Source of the DNA: Syntrophomonas zehnderi OL-4
Lineage (GTDB): Bacteria > Bacillota > Syntrophomonadia > Syntrophomonadales > Syntrophomonadaceae
Direction of reading: 5' to 3'
NCBI RefSeq assembly: GCF_000983115.1
Contig: NZ_CGIH01000004.1
Coordinates: forward strand, 219,458 to 283,457
Length of the DNA: 64,000 bases
The notes beneath the pieces were generated by a model. The model worked only from the letters and a program-made list of their open reading frames with translations, ran no database searches and was not told the DNA's origin. Positions 63,896 to 64,000 of the stretch are shown here, in pieces. Every line of letters starts with the position of its first letter. Within the stretch, counting starts at the first letter, position 1. The translations under genes and the position numbers were made by a program.

Positions 63896-64000
63896 GCAAT
63901 CACCTCCGCTTTTAGCTTGGTGATAAGCATTTCCGGATCGATGCTTGTTAGCACGCCAAACCATCTGGAACGGAAAAACTGCTCAATACGCCTGCGCTCA
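63892..64000 (-). CDS. C-terminal end of a conserved phage protein (cut by window edge)
   Basis: The frame is open to the window edge and ends at TGA overlapping the next start by four bases (ATGA). The visible 35 residues (RRIEQFFRSRWFGVLTSID and on, ending LKAEVIA) look like a small Clostridia phage protein. Function unknown. Confidence 0.6.
   Translation of the reverse strand, partial: ERRRIEQFFRSRWFGVLTSIDPEMLITKLKAEVIA

Overview
The window looks like chromosome of an anaerobic Gram-positive bacterium of the class Clostridia (Firmicutes). The basis is an oxygen-sensitive class III ribonucleotide reductase, strong GGAGG-type ribosome binding sites, a GntR/ABC-2 operon of Firmicutes type and a Firmicutes HK97-type siphophage. 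I cannot name genus or species with confidence.

Region 1 (1-11,811) is ordinary chromosome: the end of argG, nrdD-nrdG (anaerobic dNTP synthesis, with a candidate NrdR box pair), recQ, a divergent GntR/ABC transporter operon, argH, two small genes, and a promoter feeding a tRNA-Thr(CGT) gene.

Region 2 (about 11,839-30,265) is a genomic island inserted in that tRNA gene. The last 48 bp of the tRNA recur exactly at 30,218-30,265, giving an island of about 18.4 kb. It carries an excisionase-like gene, a YwgA-like gene beside an HD-family gene that has lost its N-terminal HD region, and a type 3 BREX phage-defence operon in the canonical order brxF-brxC-pglX-brxHII-pglZ-brxA. Downstream lie a frameshifted superfamily 1 helicase with a DUF2290-like partner and a Bro-N protein. 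I found no intact integrase, only short candidate tails, so the island is probably no longer self-mobile. The BREX helicase ORF keeps helicase motifs I-III but seems to have lost the second RecA-like domain, so the system may be impaired.

Region 3 (30,266-35,326) is accessory DNA: a TPR-rifampin ADP-ribosyltransferase fusion, a block of degenerate 19-bp repeats that may be an insertion-sequence relic, and a three-gene cassette (HEPN-motif protein with zinc ribbons, DUF4238-like protein, single-pass membrane protein). This cassette is my best candidate for a little-described defence or toxin system.

Region 4 (35,327 to beyond 64,000, all on the minus strand) is a prophage. Read in transcription order it has a late-regulator candidate, a promoter-terminator leader, HNH, small terminase, its own S-adenosylmethionine synthetase, two ParB-methyltransferase fusions, small genes, large terminase, portal, ClpP-type protease, capsid, connectors, tail genes (with a -1 frameshift site in the tail chaperone), tape measure, distal tail protein, tail spike, Fn3 fibre, holin, amidase and a cassette of two large serine recombinases plus a recombinase-domain protein. 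The phage thus encodes both the methyl donor enzyme and two methylases, which suggests modification of its own DNA.
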